The notes under the pieces are model-generated. The model was not told the DNA's origin. It did no database searches and saw only the letters and a list, made by a program, of their open reading frames with translations. Of a stretch of 64,000 bases of DNA, positions 9,058-16,567 are shown in pieces. This DNA comes from Chitinophaga niastensis (GTDB taxonomy: Bacteria > Bacteroidota > Bacteroidia > Chitinophagales > Chitinophagaceae). Location of the stretch: NCBI RefSeq assembly GCF_003014755.1, contig NZ_PYAW01000001.1, positions 248,001 through 312,000 of the forward strand. The letters run 5' to 3'. Position 1 is the stretch's first letter, and the number at the start of each line of letters is the position of its first letter. The position numbers and the translations under genes are program-made.

Positions 9058-10875
9058 ATGATGGACCAACCGCAGCGACTATTTGACGTGATTACCTACC
9101 AACTGGAAAACTACCCCAAACAGGATATGTTAGCCGGCAAGGAAAACGGACAATGGAAGAAATATAGTACAAAAGAAGTAGCGGACATCACCCTTAAATT
9201 CAGTTCTGGTTTGCTAAAACTGGGTATCAGGGCGGGTATTACGCATAATGAAGAGAAAGATAAAATCGCTGTTATATCTCCCAACAGACCAGAATGGTTA
9301 TTGACTGACCTGGCTTGTCAGCAGCTGGGGGCTGTGCTTACTCCCATCTATCCTACTATCAGTGAACACGAACTTGCCTACGTACTCAACGATGCAGAAG
9401 CACGTATCCTCTTTGTAAGTGATAAAGAGCTACTGGACAAAGTAGTGGCGATGCGCGACAAATTTCCTACCATCCGCGAAATATTCACCTTTAACAAGGT
9501 AGAAGGCGCACGGCATTGGACTGAAGTACTGGAACTGGCCCAGGAAGAAGATTTCGTCAGGATAAAAGAAGTCAGCAAAAACATCTCTCCCGATGAACTC
9601 GTAACTATTATTTATACTTCAGGCACAACAGGTACTCCAAAAGGGGTTATGCTCAGTCATCATAACATCATGAGCAATGTACTTGCCTGTAAACCTTACC
9701 TGCCTGTAAACAAAGACGCCAAAGCACTCAGTTTCCTGCCATTGAATCACATCTTTGAGAGAATGGTCACCTACCTGTACCTGACTTCAGGCGTGCCCAT
9801 TTACTATGCAGAAAGTATGGATACTATCGGCGACAACCTGAAAGAGGTAAAGCCTACTATTTTCACCACTGTACCACGACTACTGGAAAAAGTGTATGAA
9901 CGTATAATGACTACGGGTCTTGAACTCAAAGGCATTAAACGGGCCTTGTTTTTCTGGGCGGTAGACATTGGCAAAAGATATGAAATCAACAAAGACCAGG
10001 GTGCCTGGTACAATCTGCAGCTCAAGCTGGCTAATAAGCTGGTATTCAGCAAATGGCGCGCAGCATTGGGTGGTAATATCCAGGCCATCGTTAATGGTGC
10101 CGCAGCCTGCCAGGTGCGTCTCCTGAAGATATTCACTGCCGGCGGTATTCCTATCATGGAAGGGTATGGCTTAACGGAAACGTCGCCAGTGATCAGTGTT
10201 AACCGCTATACAGTGGAAGATCGTATGTTTGGCACCGTAGGACCCATCATCAGTAATGTACAGGTAAAACTGGCAGAAGATGGAGAAATCCTATGCAAAG
10301 GCCCTAACGTTACCATTGGCTACTATAAACGTCCGGATCTCACTGCCGATGCCATTAAGGATGGCTGGTTCCATACCGGCGACATAGGCGTACTGATAGA
10401 TAATAAATTTCTGAAGATAACAGATCGAAAAAAAGAATTATTCAAAACTTCCGGTGGCAAGTTTGTAGCGCCGCAACCTATTGAAAACAAATTCAAGGAA
10501 TCACCCTTTATTGAGCAGATCATGATTGTGGGTGAAGACCGGAAATTTACTGCAGCACTGATAGTTCCATCATTTGGTAATTTGCGCAACTGGGCCCAGA
10601 AACACGACATTGCTGCCAATTCCAATGAAGAACTGCTGAAAAATGCGGAAGTATTAGAACTCTTCAAACAAGCAGTAGATAAATACAACCAATTTTTCAG
10701 CCACATTGAACAAGTGAAAAAATTTGTCCTCCTCCCCCATGAATGGACTGTTGATGGCGGAGAACTCACCCCTACACTAAAAGCAAAGCGTAAGGTGATC
10801 CTGGAGAAATTCAAAAATGAAATTGCTGGTATCTATGCCCCTGCCAATGGCAAAGTAGATATAGAAAGTCTTTAA
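9058..10875 (+). CDS. long-chain fatty acyl-CoA synthetase (AMP-forming)
   Basis: 605 residues, the length of the bacterial FadD15/long-chain acyl-CoA ligase group. It activates a fatty acid with ATP and then CoA at the inner membrane. The ATP/AMP signature IIYTSGTTGTPKGVMLSHHN spans residues 184-203 (core P-loop Tyr186-Gly196). Further motifs are FLPLNHIFER, the adenine-binding GYGLTETSP, the hinge WFHTGDIG and TDRKKELFKTSGGKFVAPQP, which carries the linker lysine region. The catalytic A10 lysine region is LTPTLKAKRK near the C-terminus. Start may be ATG 9058 or 9061. Exact chain length is not predictable. Confidence 0.9.
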   Translation: MMDQPQRLFDVITYQLENYPKQDMLAGKENGQWKKYSTKEVADITLKFSSGLLKLGIRAGITHNEEKDKIAVISPNRPEWLLTDLACQQLGAVLTPIYPTISEHELAYVLNDAEARILFVSDKELLDKVVAMRDKFPTIREIFTFNKVEGARHWTEVLELAQEEDFVRIKEVSKNISPDELVTIIYTSGTTGTPKGVMLSHHNIMSNVLACKPYLPVNKDAKALSFLPLNHIFERMVTYLYLTSGVPIYYAESMDTIGDNLKEVKPTIFTTVPRLLEKVYERIMTTGLELKGIKRALFFWAVDIGKRYEINKDQGAWYNLQLKLANKLVFSKWRAALGGNIQAIVNGAAACQVRLLKIFTAGGIPIMEGYGLTETSPVISVNRYTVEDRMFGTVGPIISNVQVKLAEDGEILCKGPNVTIGYYKRPDLTADAIKDGWFHTGDIGVLIDNKFLKITDRKKELFKTSGGKFVAPQPIENKFKESPFIEQIMIVGEDRKFTAALIVPSFGNLRNWAQKHDIAANSNEELLKNAEVLELFKQAVDKYNQFFSHIEQVKKFVLLPHEWTVDGGELTPTLKAKRKVILEKFKNEIAGIYAPANGKVDIESL

Positions 10876-10893
10876 ATATTAATTTAAAACCCT

Positions 10894-10901
10894 TACTTTT
10901 G
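10894..10901 (+). promoter_or_regulatory. candidate -7 box (TACTTTTG) for tRNA-Arg(CCT)
   Basis: TACTTTTG matches TAnnTTTG and lies 32 nt upstream of the tRNA 5' end. It falls just after the acyl-CoA synthetase stop codon at 10875. Confidence 0.5.
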
Positions 10902-10932
10902 CCACCCGATCCCCGATTTGGGGTGCCGGAAT

Positions 10933-11004
10933 GGTCCCGTAGTTCAATGGATAGAATAGAAGTTTCCTAAACTTTAGATACAGGTTCGATCCCTGTCGGG
11001 ACCA
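10933..11004 (+). tRNA. tRNA-Arg, anticodon CCT
   Basis: A full cloverleaf can be drawn by hand. Acceptor GGTCCCG pairs with CGGGACC. The D stem is GTTC/GAAT around AATGGATA. The anticodon stem is GAAGT/ACTTT with loop TTCCTAA, giving anticodon CCT (reads AGG). The T arm is ACAGG-TTCGATC-CCTGT and the discriminator base is A11004. No CCA is encoded. A terminator hairpin follows, then the remains of an integrative element, so the 3' end has served as an attachment site. Confidence 0.93.
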
Positions 11005-11018
11005 CAAAAACGTTTACT

Positions 11019-11054
11019 CGCCCAAGCTTAGTTTTACTAGGCTTGGGCGTTTTT
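11019..11054 (+). terminator. terminator after tRNA-Arg(CCT)
   Basis: CGCCCAAGC (11019-11027) pairs perfectly with GCTTGGGCG (11041-11049), followed by TTTTT. The same hairpin, with an A:T to G:C covariation, follows the other tRNA-Arg at 48213-48243, so it seems to travel with the element ends. Confidence 0.85.
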
Positions 11055-11255
11055 CATTACTGGACGTGTGTTTCAGAAGAAAGAACGGGAAAAGTAGGTA
11101 AAGAGGAATTAAACAGAAATATCCTCAAAACCATTCCCATTTTTCCCCAAGAGTTTCCCCAGCAAAGTAAAACTGTATTGGTTTTGCCACCGGCAAAGAC
11201 CTGCTACTTTCCCCAAAATGCAATTTTATTTACTAACCCTGTTAGCTCTGTCGTA

Positions 11256-11414
11256 ATGGAAATCAAATTTTATTTAAAAAGACCGAAGGACACAGAAAAC
11301 ACCATTTTCGCTAACATTAGTTATGAGGATGAAACACTCCGATACTACCTATCGGAACGAATACCAACCGCTTGCTGGAACAAGGAGACTTTCAAAAAAC
11401 CTATAAGCGGGTAA
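11256..11414 (+). pseudogene. truncated tyrosine recombinase (integrase), N-terminal arm-binding part
   Basis: 52 codons beginning MEIKFYLKRPKDTENTIFA and continuing with ISYEDETLRYYLSERIP and WNKETF. This is the typical N-terminus (arm-type DNA-binding domain) of Bacteroidota phage/transposon integrases, which normally run to about 400 residues. The SAM-like core and the catalytic R-H-R-Y domain are absent: a stop occurs at 11412-11414 and no continuation is seen in another frame. It lies 250 bp downstream of tRNA-Arg(CCT) and reads away from it, the usual layout of an integrase next to attL. Longer in-frame translation from 11043 is non-coding leader. Confidence 0.75.
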
Positions 11415-11441
11415 TTGATTTTGATACCATTGATACTAAAT

Positions 11442-11684
11442 TCAGGTTTTCGGGCATTGCTCATCTGTTGTATATTTCCCTTTGGCGTTCTTTGCAAAAA
11501 CAAAGGAGAAAAAGTTGGTTCTGTATATAGGTGATTTATAAGGTAAAGTATCGTGAATATCTTTCAGGTTATGAATTGTAAATTCAGTTTTCACATCTAT
11601 CTTATCAATGGGCAATCCCAGATAAATGTATTGATCCAGAAGTTTGTTGAAGACCAATTTTTCTGCTGATGGCTTTTTTTGCAT
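11442..11684 (-). pseudogene. truncated AraC-family regulator, N-terminal part
   Basis: About 75 residues from ATG 11684 (MQKKPSAEKLVFNK) that read like the start of a Bacteroidota AraC regulator: IHNLKDIHDTLPYKSPIYRT, NFFSFVFAKNAKGKYTTDEQ. Homologues then continue through a cupin-like fold to a C-terminal HTH. Here family-like sequence ends at about 11457, followed by a few unrelated codons and a stop at 11442. It converges on the integrase fragment, and the boundary lies at 11415-11457. Both truncations are probably the scar of one deletion or excision event. Confidence 0.6.
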
Positions 11685-11807
11685 ATGCTTTTTTTGGACT
11701 GATATGCGCTTAACCTGCAAAGCGCGTTTCCAAATTTAGCAATAAAAAGTTTCCTTTGGGGCAGCAATGCTAACACTTTCTACTAGCTTTTATAAATAGC
11801 CGGTCAG

Positions 11808-12611
11808 TTAAAGATGGGATATTTTGAGCTTATAATAAGTAACCATTCCTCCGTCAGTACTACTATTTCCCACAGCCTGTACGTAATCTCCTGCAGAAAA
11901 ATGAACGGTTTGTTTCGCCCAGGCACTTGGGATTGGGGCAGACCATTGCTCAGAGCCAGCACCCGGTGCCGTAACAGTGAAATTAATACGCTGTGCATCT
12001 GCATGAATAGAATAGGAAATTTTCGCATTCATTGCTACATTTTGCAATAGCACTATATGTTGCATTCCCACATCTCCGCGGGGAGTGTTCTTAACGTAAG
12101 CCGTAATGGTGCCGGCTCTTGCAACAAGCATTACAAAAGCGACGGCTTTATAATTTCCACCACCGTGTAATTGAGCAATAATAATCGTTTTTGTTGTAGC
12201 CGGATATTTATTAATTGCAACTATTCCCTCCAGTGTTGCGGTTTTACCAAGATTCCAGTTATAAGATTCTGTTAGTTCGGTGCGCGGATGATCTGATCCA
12301 AATCCTGCTCCAGGCGTAGTAGTAGCACCGTTGATAGGACACCAGAAAGTCACGCCGCCACCTTCCGCGCTATGAAAATATTTAGAAGTATAGCCCGCTA
12401 ATAGTGCCGTATTGGAGATTTGAATAGCCTTTTTTCCTATACCTTCCTGGTTATTGCTATTGACCGGTAGTATAAGATACCAGGGGTGCAAATCCAATAC
12501 AGTACCCGGAAGTCCTTGCGCAGCTGAGGGAGGAGATGCTACCGAATGTTTTTTGCAGCTGGTCAACACACAAATCATTATTACAGCGTAAAGAAAAATT
12601 GCTCGTTTCAT
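11808..12611 (-). CDS. alginate lyase, polysaccharide lyase family 7, lipoprotein
   Basis: 267 residues with a lipoprotein signal (lipobox LTSC, Cys19). The mature part matches the PL7 jelly-roll. Motif A is HPRTELTE (Arg110, Glu112). Motif B is QLH at 147-149, a variant of the usual QIH/QVH. Motif C is HFSAGDYVQAV (237-247), which holds the catalytic Tyr243 and Gln245. It cleaves alginate-type uronates by beta-elimination at the cell surface or in the periplasm. It lies alone, with no SusCD pair or other alginate enzymes adjacent, and directly beside the element scar at 11.4 kb, so it may be acquired cargo. Motif spacing makes the family call firm; substrate polarity is unknown. Confidence 0.85.
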   Translation of the reverse strand: MKRAIFLYAVIMICVLTSCKKHSVASPPSAAQGLPGTVLDLHPWYLILPVNSNNQEGIGKKAIQISNTALLAGYTSKYFHSAEGGGVTFWCPINGATTTPGAGFGSDHPRTELTESYNWNLGKTATLEGIVAINKYPATTKTIIIAQLHGGGNYKAVAFVMLVARAGTITAYVKNTPRGDVGMQHIVLLQNVAMNAKISYSIHADAQRINFTVTAPGAGSEQWSAPIPSAWAKQTVHFSAGDYVQAVGNSSTDGGMVTYYKLKISHL

Positions 12612-12664
12612 TGTTTCTTATATAGGCTACCATACAGTCTGAAAACTCCGGTAATGATAAAAAA

Positions 12665-13168
12665 TTAATTTAATCTTATCAGGTCTTTTTTCATTGTTTC
12701 CGGCACATCTTTAATATCAATAATGGTTAAAGCAGGTGTAACGCTGGTAGCCCCTACCTGTTCCAGAGAGGCATAAACTGCACGTTCGCTGATCTTCCAC
12801 ATGGCCCCGGTTAAAGGATCTACTATCAGCATACCAATAACGCCACCAAAGAAGATGTTTCCAAAATACCAGCCATTAAGTTTAGCACTTACGATGATCT
12901 CTTTTGTTGTATAACCATCCATAGAGATCTTCACTTTATACCTTGCATTTGAAAAGAATCCATTTTTGGATTTCAGGATAATATCAGCCGGAGTAATGCC
13001 ACTGAATACTTCTATCCCTTTTTTGTTAACAACAGTAACATTTGCACTCTTGGGGGTACTCCTGATATTGAGAGGATATTTATTTTTGGATACAATAGAC
13101 GCACATCCGGAAAATAAAATAATAACAGGAATTAAAAAACAGATTCTCTTAGCAAAGAATGCTCTCAT
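12665..13168 (-). CDS. lipoprotein with PEGA-like domain
   Basis: 167 residues with a lipoprotein signal peptide (lipobox FSGC, Cys22). Residues 35-95 look like a PEGA-type beta-sandwich: a STPKSANVTVVNKKG strand pair, a short turn with GITP, then YKVKISMDGYTTKEI. This is followed by a Gly-rich hydrophobic stretch (GNIFFGGVIGMLIVDPLTGA, about 104-123), which could insert in or lie on a membrane. Similar small lipoproteins occur in bacteria and phages; their function is not known. It shares orientation with the alginate lyase gene 53 nt downstream, so the two may be co-transcribed. Confidence 0.6.
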   Translation of the reverse strand: MRAFFAKRICFLIPVIILFSGCASIVSKNKYPLNIRSTPKSANVTVVNKKGIEVFSGITPADIILKSKNGFFSNARYKVKISMDGYTTKEIIVSAKLNGWYFGNIFFGGVIGMLIVDPLTGAMWKISERAVYASLEQVGATSVTPALTIIDIKDVPETMKKDLIRLN

Positions 13169-13459
13169 AGATAAATATTTATAGGCAATAAACAGGTTGA
13201 TGTTGATTCGGTGTGCAGTTATTATTAATTACGCTTAATTGGTTATTCCCGGATTTATCATTTGCTAAACGACATAGGTATTATATTAGTTATCTGTTAA
13301 AAATAATATTTTTTTGCACAAAGCGCATGTTACTTCTATCTTGATAACTTTACAATCTCTACAGGATGCTTTAATCAGGCTGTAGCTTTCCTTGTCAACC
13401 CTTTTCAAAATACTTTGTTATCTATTATACAACTGATTAGTCATGTAATATTCGTGGGG

Positions 13460-14026
13460 ATGCGTCGCGGAAATAATATACAACTGACTTTATTTGATTT
13501 GGAAGATATGTATCCATCTTATTCTATTGTTATATCGCCTCCTAAAAAAAACATAGAAGACATTGCGTTATTAAAGGTGGTATTACATCAGAAGATTGGG
13601 CTATCTCCTATAAATTTAAAATCAATTGCACATATTTCCTTGTTAAAACTGAGCTGTCCCGATGATGATCTTTTTATTATTAACAAAGTAAACAGGGCTA
13701 TCTCTTATCAGCATAGGTTTAGTATAAAGCTGGACGGAGCAGACATTTTTAACCACAACACTTCAAAAACTTTATTCATAAAAATTAATAATCCAACTCC
13801 TATTGCTACCATACATCAGTTGATCCTCGCTCAATTTAATAGGCGCAGGAAAATCAATCCGCATCTAACTATTGCCAGAGCAATTCCCAACAATGATTTT
13901 AAGAAAATAACTTTATCTGCATTTGACTATCATGATGAATTTTTTTGCGATAGGATTACCATTTTAAAAAAACCGATTGACTCCATTAGATACAAAATCA
14001 TTTATGAAGCAATGTTGGAAGAATAA
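13460..14026 (+). CDS. 2'-5' RNA ligase / 2H phosphoesterase superfamily protein
   Basis: 188 residues from ATG 13460. The two catalytic histidine tetrapeptides of the 2H superfamily are present: HISL (in KSIAHISLLKL, first half) and HLTI (in INPHLTIARA, second half), about 85 residues apart as in LigT-like enzymes. These proteins hydrolyse or ligate 2',5' or cyclic phosphodiester bonds in RNA or nucleotides; the substrate cannot be told. A TTG at 13415 would add 15 residues without family similarity. It is notably AT-rich and Ile/Lys-rich compared with neighbours, which is compatible with acquisition. A strong convergent terminator follows. Confidence 0.75.
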   Translation: MRRGNNIQLTLFDLEDMYPSYSIVISPPKKNIEDIALLKVVLHQKIGLSPINLKSIAHISLLKLSCPDDDLFIINKVNRAISYQHRFSIKLDGADIFNHNTSKTLFIKINNPTPIATIHQLILAQFNRRRKINPHLTIARAIPNNDFKKITLSAFDYHDEFFCDRITILKKPIDSIRYKIIYEAMLEE

Positions 14027-14038
14027 TTTCCCTAAAAA

Positions 14039-14070
14039 AGGAGAGGAGAAGTGAGAACTTCTCCTCTCCT
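14039..14070. terminator. bidirectional terminator
   Basis: A 13-bp perfect stem AGGAGAGGAGAAG (14039-14051) with CTTCTCCTCTCCT (14058-14070) and a 6-nt loop. T-rich flanks lie on both sides (TATTTTTG on +, TTTTTTAGGG on -). It separates the 2H gene from the converging DoxX operon and sits 2 nt after the stop of the 32-codon ORF. Confidence 0.85.
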
Positions 14071-14071
14071 G

Positions 14072-14170
14072 CTATTTTTGCGAAAAAGGGCTTTCTGCAC
14101 GGTCTAGCTGTCCGCCTGCTTCAAACTGCATAAGGCCTGCTGTTTTCAGGAATTCTTTTCCTGCAGCCAT
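14072..14170 (-). CDS. small ORF (32 aa) coupled to the DoxX gene
   Basis: This ORF starts within the DoxX stop (TAATG, sharing one base) and stops 2 nt before the bidirectional terminator, so position argues that it is the translated last cistron of the operon. The peptide begins MAAGKEFLKTAGLMQFEAGG and ends in Gln-Lys. It has no signal or membrane segment. I do not recognise it. It may be a real small protein or the N-terminal stub of a lost gene. Confidence 0.4.
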   Translation of the reverse strand: MAAGKEFLKTAGLMQFEAGGQLDRAESPFSQK

Positions 14171-14568
14171 TATTTTTTTATGAGATGATCAACGGCAATA
14201 GTGTTATACCGGATAAATGCTAATAATACCGCAAAGAAGGCAGCATGAATCAGTTGAGAAGGTAATGCATCCCAGTTTTCTATCATGGCTGTACCAAAAA
14301 TGAGTATCACCATTACAATTCCCCCGCCTATTAAGGATATGCGCGTAAATAAGCCTGCCAGGAGCAGTAAGCCGATCACAAATTCCGCAATGGGTAGCGC
14401 GTAACTAAAAGGTACGACCATGAAGTCAGGTAACATCGACTTTTCAAAACTTTTCACCATCCAGGTACTGAAGCCATTTAGTTTGGGAAGTCTTACCAGT
14501 CCGTGCCCAAACATACTTGCAGCCACGGCCAGACGAAGTAATAAAAATACAATAGCATTATTTTCCAT
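14170..14568 (-). CDS. DoxX family membrane protein
   Basis: 132 residues from ATG 14568, with four hydrophobic segments and the DoxX/DoxD pattern: LLLRLAVAASMFGHGLVRL at the N-terminus, PIAEFVIGLLLLAGLFTR in the middle and a final FFAVLLAFIRYN helix. These small inner-membrane proteins are linked to quinone or redox metabolism in some organisms, but the role here is unknown. A TTG at 14589 would add seven residues. The gene is divergent from the AraC regulator at 14653, which may control it, since only 84 bp separate the two starts. A 32-codon ORF is translationally coupled downstream. Confidence 0.82.
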   Translation of the reverse strand: MENNAIVFLLLRLAVAASMFGHGLVRLPKLNGFSTWMVKSFEKSMLPDFMVVPFSYALPIAEFVIGLLLLAGLFTRISLIGGGIVMVILIFGTAMIENWDALPSQLIHAAFFAVLLAFIRYNTIAVDHLIKK

Positions 14569-14652
14569 TAGTATAGTTTTATATGTCAAAGATCAGTTCC
14601 GGCAAACTAAAATAGCTGTACAATTATTGGATCATTCTGTACTTTTGCAGGT

Positions 14653-15498
14653 ATGGTACAGGAAAACTTATATCAGCCTTTTGAGATAGAATACCGGGAA
14701 TGCACAGAATGCCCGATAGATCCGCATAAGCACAATTTCTTTGAGCTGGTTTATATCGTAGAAGGCAATGGTGTACAGTGTGTTAACAAGAACCAGCTAC
14801 CTTACAGTGCGGGTAAATTATTCCTGGTAATGCCGCAGGATTGTCACTCATTTGATGTAAAAGAAAATACAAAATTTTTCTTTATCCGCTTCAATAACAT
14901 CTACTTAAAAGATCAGCAAAAAGATTGGATTCAACAATTGGAATTTATCTTCCAGCATACCAATCATATGCCGGGCTGTATCTTAAAAAACAAGAACGAC
15001 AAACCGCTGGTAAAATCATTGGTAGAAGCCCTGATAAGAGAACTGGTAAATCAACAGGCATACCACAAGGAAATGGCGCAGCAGATCGTGAATACGATCA
15101 TCACGGTAATAGCCCGGAATATTTTATTACAGCTACCGGAACAACCTAAACATCCGGGTAAAAGCGAAGCGTCGTTAAACATTTTGCATTACATACATGA
15201 GCATATTTATGTACCTGAAAAGCTGCGGTCAGAGCAGATTGCAGCGCACTTTAATATCTCTCCCACCTACCTCAGCGAATATTTTAAACGCAATAATGGT
15301 GATAGTTTGCAGCAATATATTACACAATACAAATTAAAACTGGTGGAAACCCGGTTACAGTACAGCAGTATGCGGGTAGGTGAAATTGCCGATGAGCTGG
15401 GCTTTACAGACGAAAGTCATTTAAACAGGATGTTTAAAAAATATAAAGGCGTTAATCCGTCTTCCTTCAGAAAAGAGCTGCAATCGCAGACTAACTGA
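14653..15498 (+). CDS. AraC family transcriptional regulator
   Basis: 281 residues. The N-terminal half (about 1-150) is a cupin-like sensor, with HKHNFFELVYIVEGNGVQC typical of AraC sugar/effector domains. The C-terminal 100 residues carry the two-helix-turn-helix AraC domain: SEQIAAHFNISPTYLSEYFK and, for the second HTH, VGEIADELGFTDESHLNRMF ending in the KYKGVNPSSFRKE tail. TACTTTTG at 14640-14647 resembles a -7 box only 6 nt before the ATG, so the mRNA may be leaderless or nearly so. The divergent doxX gene is the obvious candidate target. Confidence 0.88.
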   Translation: MVQENLYQPFEIEYRECTECPIDPHKHNFFELVYIVEGNGVQCVNKNQLPYSAGKLFLVMPQDCHSFDVKENTKFFFIRFNNIYLKDQQKDWIQQLEFIFQHTNHMPGCILKNKNDKPLVKSLVEALIRELVNQQAYHKEMAQQIVNTIITVIARNILLQLPEQPKHPGKSEASLNILHYIHEHIYVPEKLRSEQIAAHFNISPTYLSEYFKRNNGDSLQQYITQYKLKLVETRLQYSSMRVGEIADELGFTDESHLNRMFKKYKGVNPSSFRKELQSQTN

Positions 15499-15506
15499 TT
15501 AAACAT

Positions 15507-15543
15507 AAAAAAGCGCTCCCGTCTTAGCCGGAAGCGCTTTTTT
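15507..15543. terminator. bidirectional terminator
   Basis: AAAAAAGCGCT (15507-15517) pairs with AGCGCTTTTTT (15533-15543), with extra CCG/CGG pairing inside. It serves the AraC gene (+) and the converging acidic-protein gene (-), whose stop is at 15561. Confidence 0.88.
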
Positions 15544-15560
15544 ATAGTTCATTGTTGTTA

Positions 15561-15839
15561 CTATTCTTCTTCCTCTTCATCCCCATCATCTTCCAGCCAC
15601 TCCATGTAAGAGTAGTACCAGTCTTCCAGCTGTTCCAGCAGTTCCTGTTTCTTTTCCGGCGTGTTTTTGTAGAATTCTTCTACATTATCGATTTCATGAA
15701 CGATATCGATGTAAGCAGTTTCTTCGTCTTCTTCCACACGTTTTGCGAAGAAGCGGGGTTTCTCGGTATGAAAAATATATTCATTTTCCGGATCTGTTAC
15801 AGGATCGTCTGCGATCAGAAATTTAGGTAACTGTGCCAT
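15561..15839 (-). CDS. conserved acidic protein, function unknown
   Basis: A 92-residue soluble protein with strong acidic character and a C-terminal tail of Asp/Glu (DDGDEEEEE). It starts MAQLPKFLIADDPVTDPENE and contains FHTEKPRFFAKRVEE and a helical segment, EKKQELLEQLEDWYYSYMEW. I recognise the general type as a small conserved protein of Bacteroidota but know no function. There are no catalytic motifs. Its complete overlap with a good start, its stop at a terminator and its regular amino-acid composition support it over the opposite-strand frame. Confidence 0.7.
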   Translation of the reverse strand: MAQLPKFLIADDPVTDPENEYIFHTEKPRFFAKRVEEDEETAYIDIVHEIDNVEEFYKNTPEKKQELLEQLEDWYYSYMEWLEDDGDEEEEE

Positions 15840-15979
15840 AATGAGTTATTTACTTTTAATGATTCTCTCAATAAGAATTACAAAATTATTGATAATTAGC
15901 TAATAAAAAACATACTGTGAGAATGAATGAATTTATTCATAAAATTTCACATCTTTATAGTCGTTAAAACCCATACCAT

Positions 15980-16567
15980 ATGCAACAATACTGGATCAGG
16001 TGGGAAAGTTGGATGAAACAGCATGCCCCAAAATTACTTAACATCCTCAATCCCGGAGTAACCTTTGAAGCCATTGAATCTCTTGAAAAACTAACCGGAG
16101 CAGCCATGCCGGTCTCTTTCAAAGCATTTTACGCTATCCACAACGGGCAGCATCGGGTAAAAACCGGGCTGGTAGATGCCGACCAATTACTGGGTGTAGA
16201 GGATATCATTACACAGTGGCATCATTGGAAGGACTTACTGGATGCCGGCACTTTTACCTACAATGACGAACCCATCATGTCTGCACCCGACACGGGCATT
16301 AAAAACGACTGGTGGAATCCTTTGTGGATCCCCATTACCAGCGATGGCTACGGCAACCACCTCTGTATTGACCTGGACCCCGCACCGGAAGGGCGATATG
16401 GGCAGATAATCACCCTCTGGCACGATGACGGGCACCGGCAAATTCTGGCCAATTCTTTTGAAGAATGGCTCAGGAACTACATTATTGCCCTGGAAAAGGG
16501 AGAATATGTATTTGTTAAGAAATGGGGCATTGTACATAAAGACACTTTCCTGAATTACAACGATTGA
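15980..16567 (+). CDS. SMI1/KNR4 family protein
   Basis: 195 residues matching the SMI1/KNR4 (SUKH) fold. It has an N-terminal helical region, LNPGVTFEAIESLEKLTG, then MPVSFKAFYAIHNGQ (about residues 49-63), the WNPLWIPITSDGYGNHLCIDLDP core (about 112-134) and a closing FEEWLRNYI helix. SUKH proteins in bacteria are often immunity proteins for contact-dependent or nuclease toxins, but many are stand-alone with unknown roles. No toxin gene is adjacent. The 3' end overlaps the converging AraC gene by 13 bp. Confidence 0.85.
   Translation: MQQYWIRWESWMKQHAPKLLNILNPGVTFEAIESLEKLTGAAMPVSFKAFYAIHNGQHRVKTGLVDADQLLGVEDIITQWHHWKDLLDAGTFTYNDEPIMSAPDTGIKNDWWNPLWIPITSDGYGNHLCIDLDPAPEGRYGQIITLWHDDGHRQILANSFEEWLRNYIIALEKGEYVFVKKWGIVHKDTFLNYND

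Noticed and set aside
11043..11255. Longer integrase start inside the tRNA terminator
   Set aside because: Translation crosses the terminator hairpin and has no similarity; MEIKFYL at 11256 is the family start.
15552..15830. 92-codon plus-strand ORF opposite the acidic-protein gene
   Set aside because: Its Phe-rich composition is the mirror of the acidic tail (GAA runs read as TTC); the minus frame is coherent.
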